Part shown: one piece after another, positions 22,069 through 33,094 of the stretch
Layout of the letters: each line of letters opens with the position of its first letter
Position numbering within the stretch: position 1 is the stretch's first letter
Source of the DNA: Ottelia alismoides
Lineage: Eukaryota > Streptophyta > Magnoliopsida > Alismatales > Hydrocharitaceae
Assembly (NCBI GenBank): GCA_037367405.1
Contig: JAZKJV010005550.1
Location: forward strand, 62,001-126,000
Length of the DNA: 64,000 nucleotides
Direction: 5' to 3'
Position numbers and translations under genes: made by a program
Notes under the pieces: model-generated
Told to the model about the DNA's origin: nothing
Databases searched by the model: none
What the model saw: the letters and a program-made list of their open reading frames with translations, nothing else

Positions 22069-23528
22069 GGCACGACGAGGACAATTAGGTTTCTCTTTTG
22101 GCCTACTATTCTTGGTTGTATATACGTAATTCTTTTTTCTGATTATTGTGTTTATTTTCATTCATTCTTCTCATTACTCATATTCACTGTATTTATTCCA
22201 ATTCATTTTGCTCATATTTTTATAATTGTGTCTCTTACACATTCTTTTGTTTCCTCTTTCTTGTGAGGGTTGATGAGAGAGGGGTGGCTTGATTCATCAC
22301 AGAGCCGCTAGAGAGCGTAGGAGAAGGAAAAGAAGATTTGAAGAAGACAACTCATTTGGTGCTTAGAAAGTTTTTTTATTTATTCAAGAACTCTCGTAAA
22401 AAGGACATTATACGCATTGTTTACGAGGTCTGTTTCAGCAAGTGCCAGTGCACTTGGGGACCTCATCGGTTTTGTTTTCTTCGCCTTCTTTTTCTTTGTT
22501 TTCACGTGATTTTATGTGTTTGAGCAACTAGTGATTGCTTTAATTATCTTTCTTGGGTCAAGAAAACGATTAGGTCCAAATCCCTAAACAAGCATTTCTG
22601 CACCTATAGAGTAGAGCGTAATTGGACTTCGTCAAATTTAACTGGTTCTTGCCCGCTAATAGAAGTTACTGCTAGGAAGGTTCACGTGCATCATTTAGAA
22701 TAGTTTTATTTTCTATATTTAAATTCTGCGCAGATCACCCTACATGTAGAGTGCTAGCGACAAGGTGCATATCTCTAAACTCCTGCATGCATCATTGTAT
22801 TTAATCACACATTGGCATTTCTGATTTCCTCCCTTGTTTTCACTCACATAATTTAAAAAGGAAATTGGGCACCCGATAGGCAATTTATTGCAAAATATTC
22901 AAAATGAGTAATTACTTGTAAAACCAAGACTACTAAAGAAAACTCAACCCTAAAAATAAACGTCATGACAGAATCAATCGTTTTGAGCAGAATAACCCCC
23001 TCATTGTTTGAATTTACTTGCAAGTGAGAGAGAGACAAACACTAGGATATAACCAAATCAGGATTTTCATATAGACTATTGATTCTACAAGAATGATTAC
23101 CTACTTCTTAGTGAGAAAATGCTGGTAGCCGGTAAACGGTTCGGATTTCCTTAGTAGAGTGGATGGTTTAAAGGATACTGCGTAAGCCTCGATCCTTAAG
23201 TAATATGTAGCTGTTTCGACGGTCCGTTCTTATATCCATACTGACTGAAAGTAGGTGCAACTAGTCGTAAGAGTCGGGCCAGTCTTTAGGGAAATACATG
23301 CACCTAATAGCTCGTTAACTCTATCAAATATTGTATTTATCACCAAATAAGTTGAAAATATAACTGATCGAACTCTTACAGTCTTCACTTGTGTTGAGTT
23401 GGTAAATAGGGGTTTTGTTTTGTGTTTGATTGCTAGTACTAGATATCCTTCTGCACCCTTCGCCCCTTCTACTCATTATTTTCTTGTTTGACCTCCGAGT
23501 TCTCGCATTTCACATCTTCAAATCGAAG
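22069..23528 (+). other. 5' leader of element C
   Basis: Non-coding leader of about 1.46 kb. A block around 22719-22800 (CTGCGCAGATCA, CATGTAGAGTGCTAG, CAAGGTGCATATC, then the palindrome-rich CTGCATGCATCAT) recurs in the leaders of B (30238-30320) and D (60336-60404, minus). A second block, ACCCCCTCATTGTTTG, lies near 22995. The leader ends near the gag start. Confidence 0.7.
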
Positions 23529-25157
23529 ATGTCGGATTGGAGCATTTCTCGTTCGGATTTTGATGGCTCATTTCACACTCTAAACCGGTCGTCTTCTCCT
23601 CGGAAGACTTACTTCCCGAGTATTCCTCTTTCTCCACTTCACCCTTCACCTCATCCATCAATCCGCTGTTCAAGATTGACTCTAATCTTGAACTATCATT
23701 TGGGACTCCATCATTGCTGAAGCCTAATCCAGTGTTGTTTACACTTGCAGAGACCGATTCAGTGCACTTTATGCCACCTAAGGGAAAGGGTTCCATGACT
23801 GAAAAGTCTAAGATCAACATTACCATGTTAACCTCCATTCAGTCGATTCAAGCACAATTGACAGAGCATGCTGACTTTTAATTAGCATTGAGGGATATGA
23901 TTCTTGAACTAAGGCAAGACAAGATAGAGGAGGATAGAAACAATGGAGGAGGTGGGAATGAGGGAGAAGATCCTATAGAGCCAGTGGCTAATCTCTCATT
24001 AAGGGAATCCTATAATCCAAGAGAATGATGAATACATAGATTCAAATTCCTGCGATTCATGGGCATTTCAAGCTTAAGCCAACTATCTTACCATTGCTCC
24101 CCATATTCCATGGACACATTAATGAAGAACCTTATGTACACCTCCAGTAATTTGATCGCATCTGCAACACAATGCATTACCCTAACATCCTATTAGAGGT
24201 ATTGAAGATGATGACTTTTCCCTTCAGCTTGATGGACAAGGCCCTTTATCAGGTAAATCATCTAGGAAAAGTTGTCACTATATGGGAAGAGTTGAGGTCT
24301 GCTTTTCTAAGCAAATATTACCCACATGGATGCCTCAACCAAATGCGATCATTGATAGCAAACTTCTCCCAGATGTCCCATGAGCCCATTCACGAGGCGT
24401 GGGAAAGATTTAAATATTTAACAGAGAAGTGTCCCCATCATGATATTCAGAAGACAAGCTTAGTGCAAAATTTCTTTGGGGGTTTGAGTCATGCGAATCA
24501 GAAGCTGGTAGATGCCGCTTGTGGAGCAGTCATTTCAACAAGGACATGGATGTCCTATACTAAATTTTCGAGGAGATGGAAGAGACCTCCGTAGCTTTGT
24601 CTTCTTTATGGGCATTTTAGAAACATCTCGTGCCTTCTTCTACTACTGCAACACCCCACAAGGCTATCAATATGATGACATCTCATGAAGTGGAGAGGTG
24701 GACATTTCTGATCTGACCATAATTGGAAGTCATTTATCCAAAGTAGATATAATTGAGAAATGATCCAAGGAGCTTGAGCAGCTCCAAGTATCGAAAAGAG
24801 GACGAAGGATCTGGACAAGATGGATGAAATAACAAAGCATTTGGAGCTTCTTGTTAGTATGGTCAACACATGCCAAAGCACGAGTGCATCAACCAAACTT
24901 CTGCCCAGGAGTAGGCTTCTTCCACTTCCACCCAACAGCGTACTAGAGGACTATCCACACTTCAACACATTTATTACATACAGACACCTGATCAGGTCCC
25001 GTAACATTCACAACAGATTGTCCTGTACCAACAAGAAGGTCCATATATTCCTGAGCAGCATGCTACACCTTCCCCTATCATTCAGGAGGTGAACAATATC
25101 TGGTTCGATCGAGAGTGCAACCAGCCTCGTCTATCAGGGCAAGGCCAGTTGGGTTCC
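23529..25157 (+). pseudogene. gag: Athila gag of element C, 5' part, split by element B
   Basis: It probably starts at ATG 23529 or, by comparison with element A, near ATG 23771. The Gag domain is at about 24050-24560 (FPFSLMDKALYQ, KYYPHG, HEAWERF), followed by the Lys/Glu-rich region and a Gln/Pro stretch. Several stops and frameshifts break it (TAA near 23879; clustered stops near 24025). The reading is cut at 25157 by the insertion of element B; it resumes after 39257, where the duplicated GTTCC marks the joint. Confidence 0.85.
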
Positions 25158-26729
25158 TGATGAATCCATGATTCATCATCTTTATTCTTTTATTTTAGCT
25201 AAAATCCTTAATAAAACACATGTACATATTCATTAATTCTCATTATTTACCATTCACCATCTATTTGTTAATAACGTATATTTATCATTCTTTTTAACCA
25301 AAATAAAAGAATAAAGAAGAAAAGAAAAAAAGAAAAGAAATAAAGAAGGATGTATTTATGGAATAAATGCAGAATGACCTGAACCCCGAGAGAAGGTCAA
25401 GAATTGACCTGATCGACCAGGAATAAAGTAGGGGGAGATAGGGTCTATAACTTATAAAAATCAAGAAAACCAAATCTCACTTGTACATATTCACCATGTT
25501 CCACCTTGTACATATTTTCACCTATTTTATTTGTTAATAAAACAACTTCAAATAAATATACTTCCTTCTTGAAAGTTATGCGTAATAGTGTATACTAATT
25601 TATAAAAATATCAAAAAAATTATTTAACTAATAAATAAATAAATACTATGAACCTAAAAAGCCTAAAAGTCCAACTTCTCAGGTTCATAACTATTTATAG
25701 AAAACTCCAAATTTACTAAACTCTTTTTTAAACTTCGTTTTATAATTTATACTATTTATTAAAAATATCAAAAAAATCGTGGAATAAAAGATGTGAGTTT
25801 TGGCATCTGGACTCCTTTGTATATATGTATATTATGTGTATAAAACTTCTTTATTTTCTATCTATTTATTCATAATTCCAAATAACTTAATTCTTTTTAT
25901 GAATTGTTCATAAAAATCACTAAAAAAATACAAAATTATAACTTAAAAATAAATGTGAATAAATACCAATAAATCTCAAAATCTAAAAGCCGTAAAACCT
26001 AACTTCCAAACCTCATAACTCAGCCATATGAACTCCGATTTGAGTGTACTCACTTTTAATGTTCATTTTGTAAAAATATCTATCAAATAAGGGTGATTTC
26101 ACTAAAATCAGAGTTAATGTGCAAAAAGTAGGTTTTGGGACCTTATGGGTATACTTATATATATATGTATATATTGTATATATATATTTATTTATTTCCT
26201 TATTTATTTTTGCACATATTGTATTTTTAAATGTTTTGTATATATTTATTTTAATTATATAAAATAAAAAAATTATAAAATCTAAAAAATAATCAAAAAT
26301 AAAATAAAGTATGTATCACATAGGTATTTTATACCTATTAATAAATGTATTTATTTATTTTACCTTATTTAATTATTTTATTTTATTTATTAAAAATCAT
26401 CATAAAATTATTTATTAAATTATTAACATTATTTATTTTCATTATTTTGTAATTTAAACCATTTATTTATCTATTTATTTTATTTATCTCTTACTTAATC
26501 TGCTGTTTCGTCCTTTTCCCTATTTCATCCTTTTCCTCCTTCAGCCCAAATAAACTGCTCGCCAAGCCGTTTTCTCCAAATTTTCTAGAGCGGGTCGTTG
26601 ATCTGATCGAGTTGATTTCTTCACCAAAATAAAGATTTCACAACCCTCATATTCGCCCGTATGAATTTTCAAATTTCCCGCCTCGTTTTACGCGCTGAAT
26701 TTTCATTTGAAATTTGACGTTTCTCATCT

Positions 26730-26737
26730 TATAAATA
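26730..26737 (+). promoter_or_regulatory. TATA box of element B 5' LTR
   Basis: TATAAATA, followed by a conserved GC-rich stretch (about 26806-26960: TGACAGCT, GTTGAAGCGAGG, ATCCGGCGA, CGCCGTGCTCCGCC) also present downstream of the TATA boxes at 45811 and 49705 (minus). Transcription probably starts about 30 bp downstream. Confidence 0.65.
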
Positions 26738-27837
26738 AGCCCCCATCTTCTTCCTCCTCCCAACTTTGGCCATTTTCTCCATCTCCAAGGAGCTCCAATG
26801 TATCATGAGTGACAGCTGATCGTTGTTGAAGCGAGGAACGGTGCGAATCGGCCTCTAATCCGGCGATCCGTCGCCGTGCTCCGCCTCGCCGGCGAGCCAA
26901 GCCTTCGCGAGTCGCCGCTCGTCGAGGCAATGACCCGAAGCTTCTCGGAGCTTCAGCCCAGGCAAATCCACCCCATCTTATATAGTCTTAGGCTAAATTT
27001 TCATTTCGATTTTGCTTTATTCTTGTGTGATTTTGGTAGCCGTGGATCCATAATCTCTATTTGTTGCTGAAACCGGTTTGATCGATTCATCACCTATCCA
27101 TTTCATCTTCAATCCCCTTCGTATTCTCCTTCTACCTTCCATACCTTCCAGATCAGATCGCGGGATCATTGGAGCTCATCCTCCGCAACATAGAAGCTCC
27201 TTTCATTCACCTTTCCTATTCATGTTTTGGACCGAGGTTCAAGAGCCTCGAGTCATATTCATCTCTTACAGGCTGACGATCTAGAGACGAGAAGAACAAC
27301 ACAGAACTGTGAATCTACACATCCATCTGAGATCAAGAGACCACTGCATTCCAGATCGCAAAGAACAACTTCATATATTATTTTCCGTCCTGATCGGGCA
27401 CTTCAAGGAGCATCAATTAGATAGGGAATTCGATTGGGCATCTGACACTAAAGCCAATTATCAATTCCAGCCATACGATTCACATGAGACTGGGATTTCT
27501 TTATTAAAACTTTTAGCTACATTCATTTGAATTCGTAATCTTAAGGTTGATTCTAATTTGGGATCCGTGCAGATCATTCACTGGAATCCGTCCATTATCA
27601 TTGAAAACCAAATCAATGACCTGGAGGCTAAAACCATAGCAATCAATAGCAACATATTCGTGGAGGGGCATATGCGCAGCAACATCAAAGCAAAGTCTGG
27701 ACATGAGATCAGAATAGACAAACCGTGAAGTGCCTTCGAGATCGAGATTTTCCTCGAATCAATTCCTCATCGTCTGGACCCTTCAAATCCTCCGCGCTTC
27801 AGATTCCATCAGAATTTGGGTATCGCCGCCTACCATC

Positions 27838-28664
27838 TAGAGGTGTCAGAAAATTCTCAAGTTCGATATTCGCTCAGGTTCAGCTCGTTAAAAGTTCGAT
27901 TCAGATTCGGTTCGGAAATAAACGAACCGAATCTGAACACAAGTTTAGGTTCGATTAAGTAAACGAACCGAACCTAAAAATCACAGGTTCGCTCAGGTTC
28001 AATTCGTTAAAAATCTCGATAAACATACACATATACATATTTACAAATCATTATTAGTAGAAGTGGACCTTATTTTAAGATAAGTGGATTTTGTCTAAGG
28101 ATAAGTGACATTTGTCTAGAGATAACTGAATATTTGCATGATAAATAGGTTTTATCTCAGTAAAAACTATCCAAAAATAAATAGTCACATCGTGGTTACA
28201 ACATCTATCATCTATGTGTCTAGTACTTTTCCCTTCTTTATCTTCAAATCAACAGAACAAGTATAAACATTACTTGTCGGATATCTCCACATTATTCTTA
28301 TTCCTTATCCTCATCTGAACATATATAAAAATATATTATAATTGTATTTTTTTCAAAGAGACGAATCCTTATTAGTCTATTTTTAAAAGATGAAGATGAG
28401 TTAGATAAAGAAAAAAACTGAATGAATATTTATTGTAATTGCATACACACATATATTTCCATTTCTCTTCTCTTCACTCCCTCTTACTAGAGAATTCTTA
28501 AGTTCGATATTCGCTTAGGTTCGATTCGTTTAAAAAGAGGTTCGATTAGGATTCAGTTCGAAAATAAACGAACCGAACCTGAACACAAGTTTAGGCTCGA
28601 TTAAATAAACGAACCGAACATAAAAAATATAAGTTCGCTCAGGTTCGGTCCGTTTACACCCATA
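27838..28664. mobile_element. Non-autonomous hAT-type DNA transposon in LTR of element B
   Basis: 827 bp absent from the same place in the 3' LTR (38346-38353, CTACCGTC). It is flanked by the exact 8-bp duplication CTACCATC (27830-27837 and 28665-28672), the size typical of hAT. Terminal inverted repeats are imperfect: TAGAGGTGTCAG on the left, TATGGGTGTAAAC read from the right, the common plant hAT end. It is built of two direct repeats of about 158 bp (27853-28010 and 28493-28650), rich in GAACCGAACC/GGTTCG motifs, around a core of about 480 bp. No transposase is encoded. Confidence 0.88.
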
Positions 28665-29574
28665 CTACCATCGCAGTATACAGAACCATCACCGACGGTC
28701 GAAGATTTCGGGGAAGAACTGAGCGAGCAACAACCGTCCATCTGAAACAATCCACCGCTTAAGCCCCAACAGACTGCATGTGCGTTGTGCGTGCACGGAA
28801 GATTATATTTTGTAAAATTGCATAAATTTGATATGTTACTTTAAATACTTCATTTCGGACCTGAGTTGCTTGTGAAATATTTGCAGAAGATTCCTTAGCT
28901 TTCAATCTAATAACATTTTAGTCTTATCCATCACGTGAAGTATTCACATACATTGCTAGGATTAATTGCAATATCCCACTAGAAGTTGGAGGATAATTAA
29001 TAAAAGCTAGGGATATTTCTCTGCAATTATCATGTTGGTCCTCATCTTGTAGATCACGTATGCATTATCCCACTAGAACTTGGAGGTCAATTACCATGTA
29101 TGCATGACAATCACGTGATTGCTTTATCATTTTGTAGATTGGCCCCGTGAATTCTCCTATTCTGTTATCATTTAATTTGTTTCTGTCTTTATATGTCTTA
29201 CATGTTCTTTGTTAAAAAATTAAAAAAATAAATATAAAAATTTGAAAAAAATTTATAATCACTAAAAAGTTCAAAAATCAGAAAACATAAAAAAATTATA
29301 TTCACAAAAACCCAAGAGTAGCTTGCTTAGTTTCCCTCTTTTATTTCATTGCTTATCTTTGAATTGAATAACCCTTGCTTAAATAAATGTTGCCTCCTTG
29401 AGTTCGACCCTGGGAGCTATACCAGGTTAATATTTAAATAGCGAAAATCCATCATTCTCTTTCATTGCTTTGATTGGATTTAATAATTGTTTAATTCGGT
29501 TGGTTTTTATTTGGGTACAACTACATTCTCCATTAATAAACTAAAACCCAAGTGAGATTTCCGGCCAATCAAAA

Positions 29575-29592
29575 TGGTGCCATTGCCGGGGA
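29575..29592 (+). promoter_or_regulatory. Primer-binding site of element B (tRNA-Asp type)
   Basis: TGGTGCCATTGCCGGGGA stands three bases (AAA) after the LTR end. It matches the tRNA-Asp PBS of Athila elements with two changes. Confidence 0.88.
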
Positions 29593-30861
29593 GGCACGAT
29601 GATGGTAGTTAGGTCTTCTTTGCTTTCTGCTCTTGGTTTGTGTATATACTTGTTTTTCTTTGCTTGTTTGATTTTCTGCTTCATTTTATTTGATATATTG
29701 TTTTCATATTTGTAATCTGACATATCTTTTGTTTCTCTCTTTCTTGCGAGGGCCTGACGAGCGAGGGCAGCATTCCTAGGAGCGCCGACACACCCGAGCG
29801 AAGCGGAGGCGGTTAGTTTCTCCATCGAGCCGCATAAGAGCGTAGAAGAAGAGGAGCAGAAGATTTAGAAGATCCTTTGTGGACTTTTAGCATTTTGTTC
29901 CCTTACCATTTTTGTAATAAGTTGTAATAATTTCTAGGATTTTGGACACTTGACAGATTTTGAGGTCTGTTTCATCAAGTGCCGGTGCACTTGGGAGACC
30001 TCACCTTGTTTTTTTTTATCGCTTTATTTTATTTTATTTCACGTGGATTTTGTGCTTGAGCCCCTAGATTTAGGTTTCTATTTGATTGAGCCAGGTAGCA
30101 TTAGATCCAAATCCCCTAATAAAATATTTGTTCCTATAGAACTCGCTTGGACTTAGATAAATAAATCTATGCTTCACGATAATAGAAGTTCCTGTTTAGG
30201 ACGGTTCTCGCATTGCATTCATATAGATTAGTTTAAATTTATGCGCGGATCATATTGCATGTAGATCGTTAGAGCAAGGTACACCTTCTATCTCGTGCAT
30301 GCATTCATACATTTCATCACGCATCAGCTTTTCCGTATTCCTCCCTCTGCTTTCTGGACTTAGGAATAAAAAGGAAATCGAAAAATTCGTTAGACGTTTC
30401 ATTGAAAATATCAAAAAAATAATAAATCAAAAATTTAAAAATTGGGACTGCTAATTGAACTTGACCATAAAATTAAACGTAACTGATTCACTTCATTATT
30501 TTGGGAGAGCAATCCCCTCATTGTATGCGCATTTATTTGTCCACGTACACACTAAGGAGTAGTGCCCAAATCCCATTAAGCCTCCTAAGTGTTTGTACAA
30601 TATTTTATCTTCTCACCTAACTTTAAAATAGAAAAGATAAAAAGACCGCACATTTGCGGTCCTCACTTTGCGTTGAGTAGGTGAATTGGGGGTTTGCATT
30701 GTGTTTGTATGTGATTGGTGTGAGTTGGTTACAATCATCATTTCTAGGTCATTAGCAGTCACCTTCTGTTTCCTTTCTTGTCTTATTATGTCTTCTTCTC
30801 TTTTATCCCTCCCCCCCACCCTTATTTGTCTTCTCCCCTCGTCATTTCTTCTCGACTCGTG
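29593..30861 (+). other. 5' leader of element B
   Basis: No ORF worth calling. The leader blocks shared with C and D are present: GTGCCGGTGCACTTGGGAGA near 29980, ATGCGCGGATCA...CATGTAGATCG...CAAGGTACACC at about 30238-30320 ending in GTGCATGCATTCAT, and GAGAGCAATCCCCTCATTGT at 30506-30525. Their retention in an element without enzymes suggests roles in RNA packaging, dimerisation or translation. Confidence 0.7.
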
Positions 30862-31683
30862 ATGATAGATCGATGTTCTCTTCAGCCGGATCTTGTGGCT
30901 CCATTTTTTCATCCACATCATTCTTGTCTGCCTTCGTTTGAGGTCGGAACTCCGATCGACCTCTAATCTCTTTCTCTTTCTTCCTCTACTCTATTCCCTC
31001 TTTCTACTAGGCATGCTGAGCTTGGAGTTGATGCCCGCGGAGATCACATTGAGCTGTTGCGAGCTTCAGATGACTTCTATGATGGGATGACGGATGAGCA
31101 CCCAGATCATGGAGCACAGTCAGCTTCTACATTGAGTCCCTTCATTCTAGACTTAGAGTTCATTCAGCTACTGCCGAAGTTTTCAGGGGAAGTGCACGAG
31201 GAGCCATATCTTCATCTTTCTGTGTTTGGGGAGTTTTGTGGATCACGACCATATTCATATATCACTTCTGAGGAGTTACAGCTTATGACCTTCCCTTTCA
31301 CACTTCAGGGTAGAGCCAAGAGTTGGCACAGAGGGTTGGGAAGGAAGTTTGCTACGTGGGGTGATTTACAGTCATTGTTCTTGCAGAGATTCTACCCCCA
31401 ACGTAGAGCAGATATGATGCGGTCTTTCATCATAGATTTTTCAGTAGACCCCCAGGAGCCATTGCATGATTCGTGGCTGAGGTTTCTTGATCTCTTGAGG
31501 AGATTCCCAGATCATGGACTTTCGATGACAAACCTTGTTGAGATCTCCATGAGGGGGATGATCGCTGAGTAGATTACACTGGTAGTGACCTCGCGTGGTG
31601 GTTCACACCACAGTCCCGACATGGATATACTTCAGACCATCTCGAGAGTACTTTCAGACATTCCACTTCACGAGATGCTTTAG
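30862..31683 (+). pseudogene. gag: gag of element B
   Basis: The Gag domain lies at about 31140-31683: LLPKFSGEVHEEPYLHL, MTFPFTLQGRAKSW, LFLQRFYPQRR, LHDSWLRFLDL, then SRGGSHHSPD. The latter matches the CGGSHF stretch of element A's Gag. The frame is broken by TAA 30964 and TAG 31570 (where relatives have Gln), and ends with TAG 31681. The ATG at 30862 is in frame, but the true start is uncertain. It is more diverged from A, C and D than they are from each other. Confidence 0.8.
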
Positions 31684-32675
31684 TTGGGACAACACACGAG
31701 GAGGATGCGATACTAGTTGGGTGTGTTACACTTCATGAGGATTCAGAGATCACACACCAGCCAGAGGACATGGATACTACATCAGAGCAGACGATTGACG
31801 ACGAGTCATCCACCGTGAGCTTCCATCTCCAAACACTGATCGAGTTTCTGTTGGTCTTCCAGCCAGAGTTTGAGTCAGTTCCGCACTTCACAGTTCAGGA
31901 TTCTTGGATACCATCTCTTTCGGTATTCCAAGAAATAGAGGAGGAGCCCATGCTGTTTCAGCCGTTCTTCCAGCCTTTCCAGTTTCCATGTCAGGACCAG
32001 TTAGATTTTACTTCTCAGAGGTACTTCTTGGATTCATATGGATATCTCGATCAAGCCCAGCAGCCAGAGATAGATGTGGGACACCATTTTGAGATGCCAG
32101 ATATTGATAGTCCCATATTTGAGCCTTTTGTCGTCCAGTTTGATGAGATAAATACATTTCATGAGGACCAGACGATAGCCAGCACTGCCACAGTTCGAGG
32201 ATCAGTTTCAGACACTTCTACAGCTTCTGCGTTGTTGGCCAGTACCATTTTCTATTTCCAGATTGTTCAGAGGCCATTTTCAGCTGATGATGCATTTTGG
32301 TGTGAGGAATGGGTGCTTGACAGTGACGCAGATTCCCATTTAGATTCTGATTCCATTTTATTCACTGATGAATTTGCATTACTCTCCGAGGGTTATCTAC
32401 GGGAGAATGCCACATGCTCTGTGTACTCGGTTTCACTTCCTAGATGTGTATCCAATCTGTCGGATCATGAAACTGAGTCTTCTGATATTTTTGATCTTTC
32501 CGAGTCTGAGTTTTCTCTCCTCGACGAACCTCGCGAGGATGAGCCGATCTTTGAGATATTCGATGATCTATCTGATTTTTCTCCATTATGTGCATCGGAT
32601 ATCAGTTTTCTTAGTGTGTCTCCTGATCTTGACTTTCCACATCTTTTTGAGACGGTGATTGGCATGGAGAATTAA
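31684..32675 (+). CDS. Acidic ORF of unknown function in element B
   Basis: An open frame (open from 31569; first good ATG at 31770, giving 301 codons) follows gag in a different frame. The protein is strongly acidic and rich in Ser, Asp, Glu and Phe (for example the DLSESEFSLLDEPREDEPIF stretch near 32500-32560). I see no protease, RT, RNase H or integrase motif, no signal peptide and no convincing membrane segment. It sits where pol lies in the autonomous relatives. The nearest analogy is the acidic linker between protease and RT in element A (4060-4430), but I cannot align them. It could be a degraded remnant or a gene peculiar to this non-autonomous family. One uninterrupted frame of this length in an AT-rich decayed element is notable. 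Confidence 0.5.
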
Positions 32676-32944
32676 TGACTGATCCTTCTTTCTCCACGTT
32701 TGCTTTCTTCAGCTCTACCCTTCCACTCCATTCTGATCTCGAGCCGATGAGTTCTTTTACGCTACCGGAGCCCGATTTCATTCTTCCATCTCTTTACCCG
32801 GTAGCAGACACCCGCCTGATTTCATATTTGGATGTCTTCGTTTACACTATTGACCTCATTGTTGTTCTCATACCGAGACTACAACGACAGTACGACATTC
32901 GCCTTACAGATGTCGTCCTGAACCTTGATACTGTGTTGTCCTAG
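32675..32944 (+). CDS. Small ORF overlapping the acidic ORF by one base (TAATG)
   Basis: 89 codons starting ATG at 32675, whose A is the last base of the TAA stop of the acidic ORF. It ends with TAG at 32942. The protein has a hydrophobic stretch in the second half (LISYLDVFVYTIDLIVVLI), possibly one membrane segment. I do not recognise it. It may instead be the continuation of the acidic ORF after a frameshift. Confidence 0.35.
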   Translation: MTDPSFSTFAFFSSTLPLHSDLEPMSSFTLPEPDFILPSLYPVADTRLISYLDVFVYTIDLIVVLIPRLQRQYDIRLTDVVLNLDTVLS

Positions 32945-33094
32945 CCTTTGCGCCCAGCTAGGGGCGTAAACTCTAGCGCTTGTTGAGAGGCACCTCAACA
33001 TTGTCTACTTTGTATATACGTGTTTCGTCTTGATTTGTTCCTTGTTTCTTCCGCTTTTGTTTTACACCCCAGGTCTCGTTTAGGATTTTTTTTG

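Larger units (their letters stand above)
25158..29571 (+). repeat. 5' LTR of element B (4.41 kb, carries a hAT insertion)
   Basis: It starts TGATGAATCCATGATTCATC, a near-perfect palindrome at the very end, and ends CCGGCCAATCA. Apart from the hAT element and its 8-bp duplication it is 3.58 kb and collinear with the 3' LTR. A conserved block at 25375-25447 and the TTCGACCCTGG / CTATACCAGG block near 29405-29425 are shared with element D's LTR. Confidence 0.9.

Noticed and set aside
29575..29596. tRNA gene fragment
   Set aside because: Only the 18 bases complementary to a tRNA 3' end are present, right after an LTR, so it is a primer-binding site.
31684..32675. Acidic ORF as a retroviral envelope gene
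   Set aside because: No signal peptide, no membrane anchor, no cysteine pattern, and its place corresponds to pol rather than the post-pol region.
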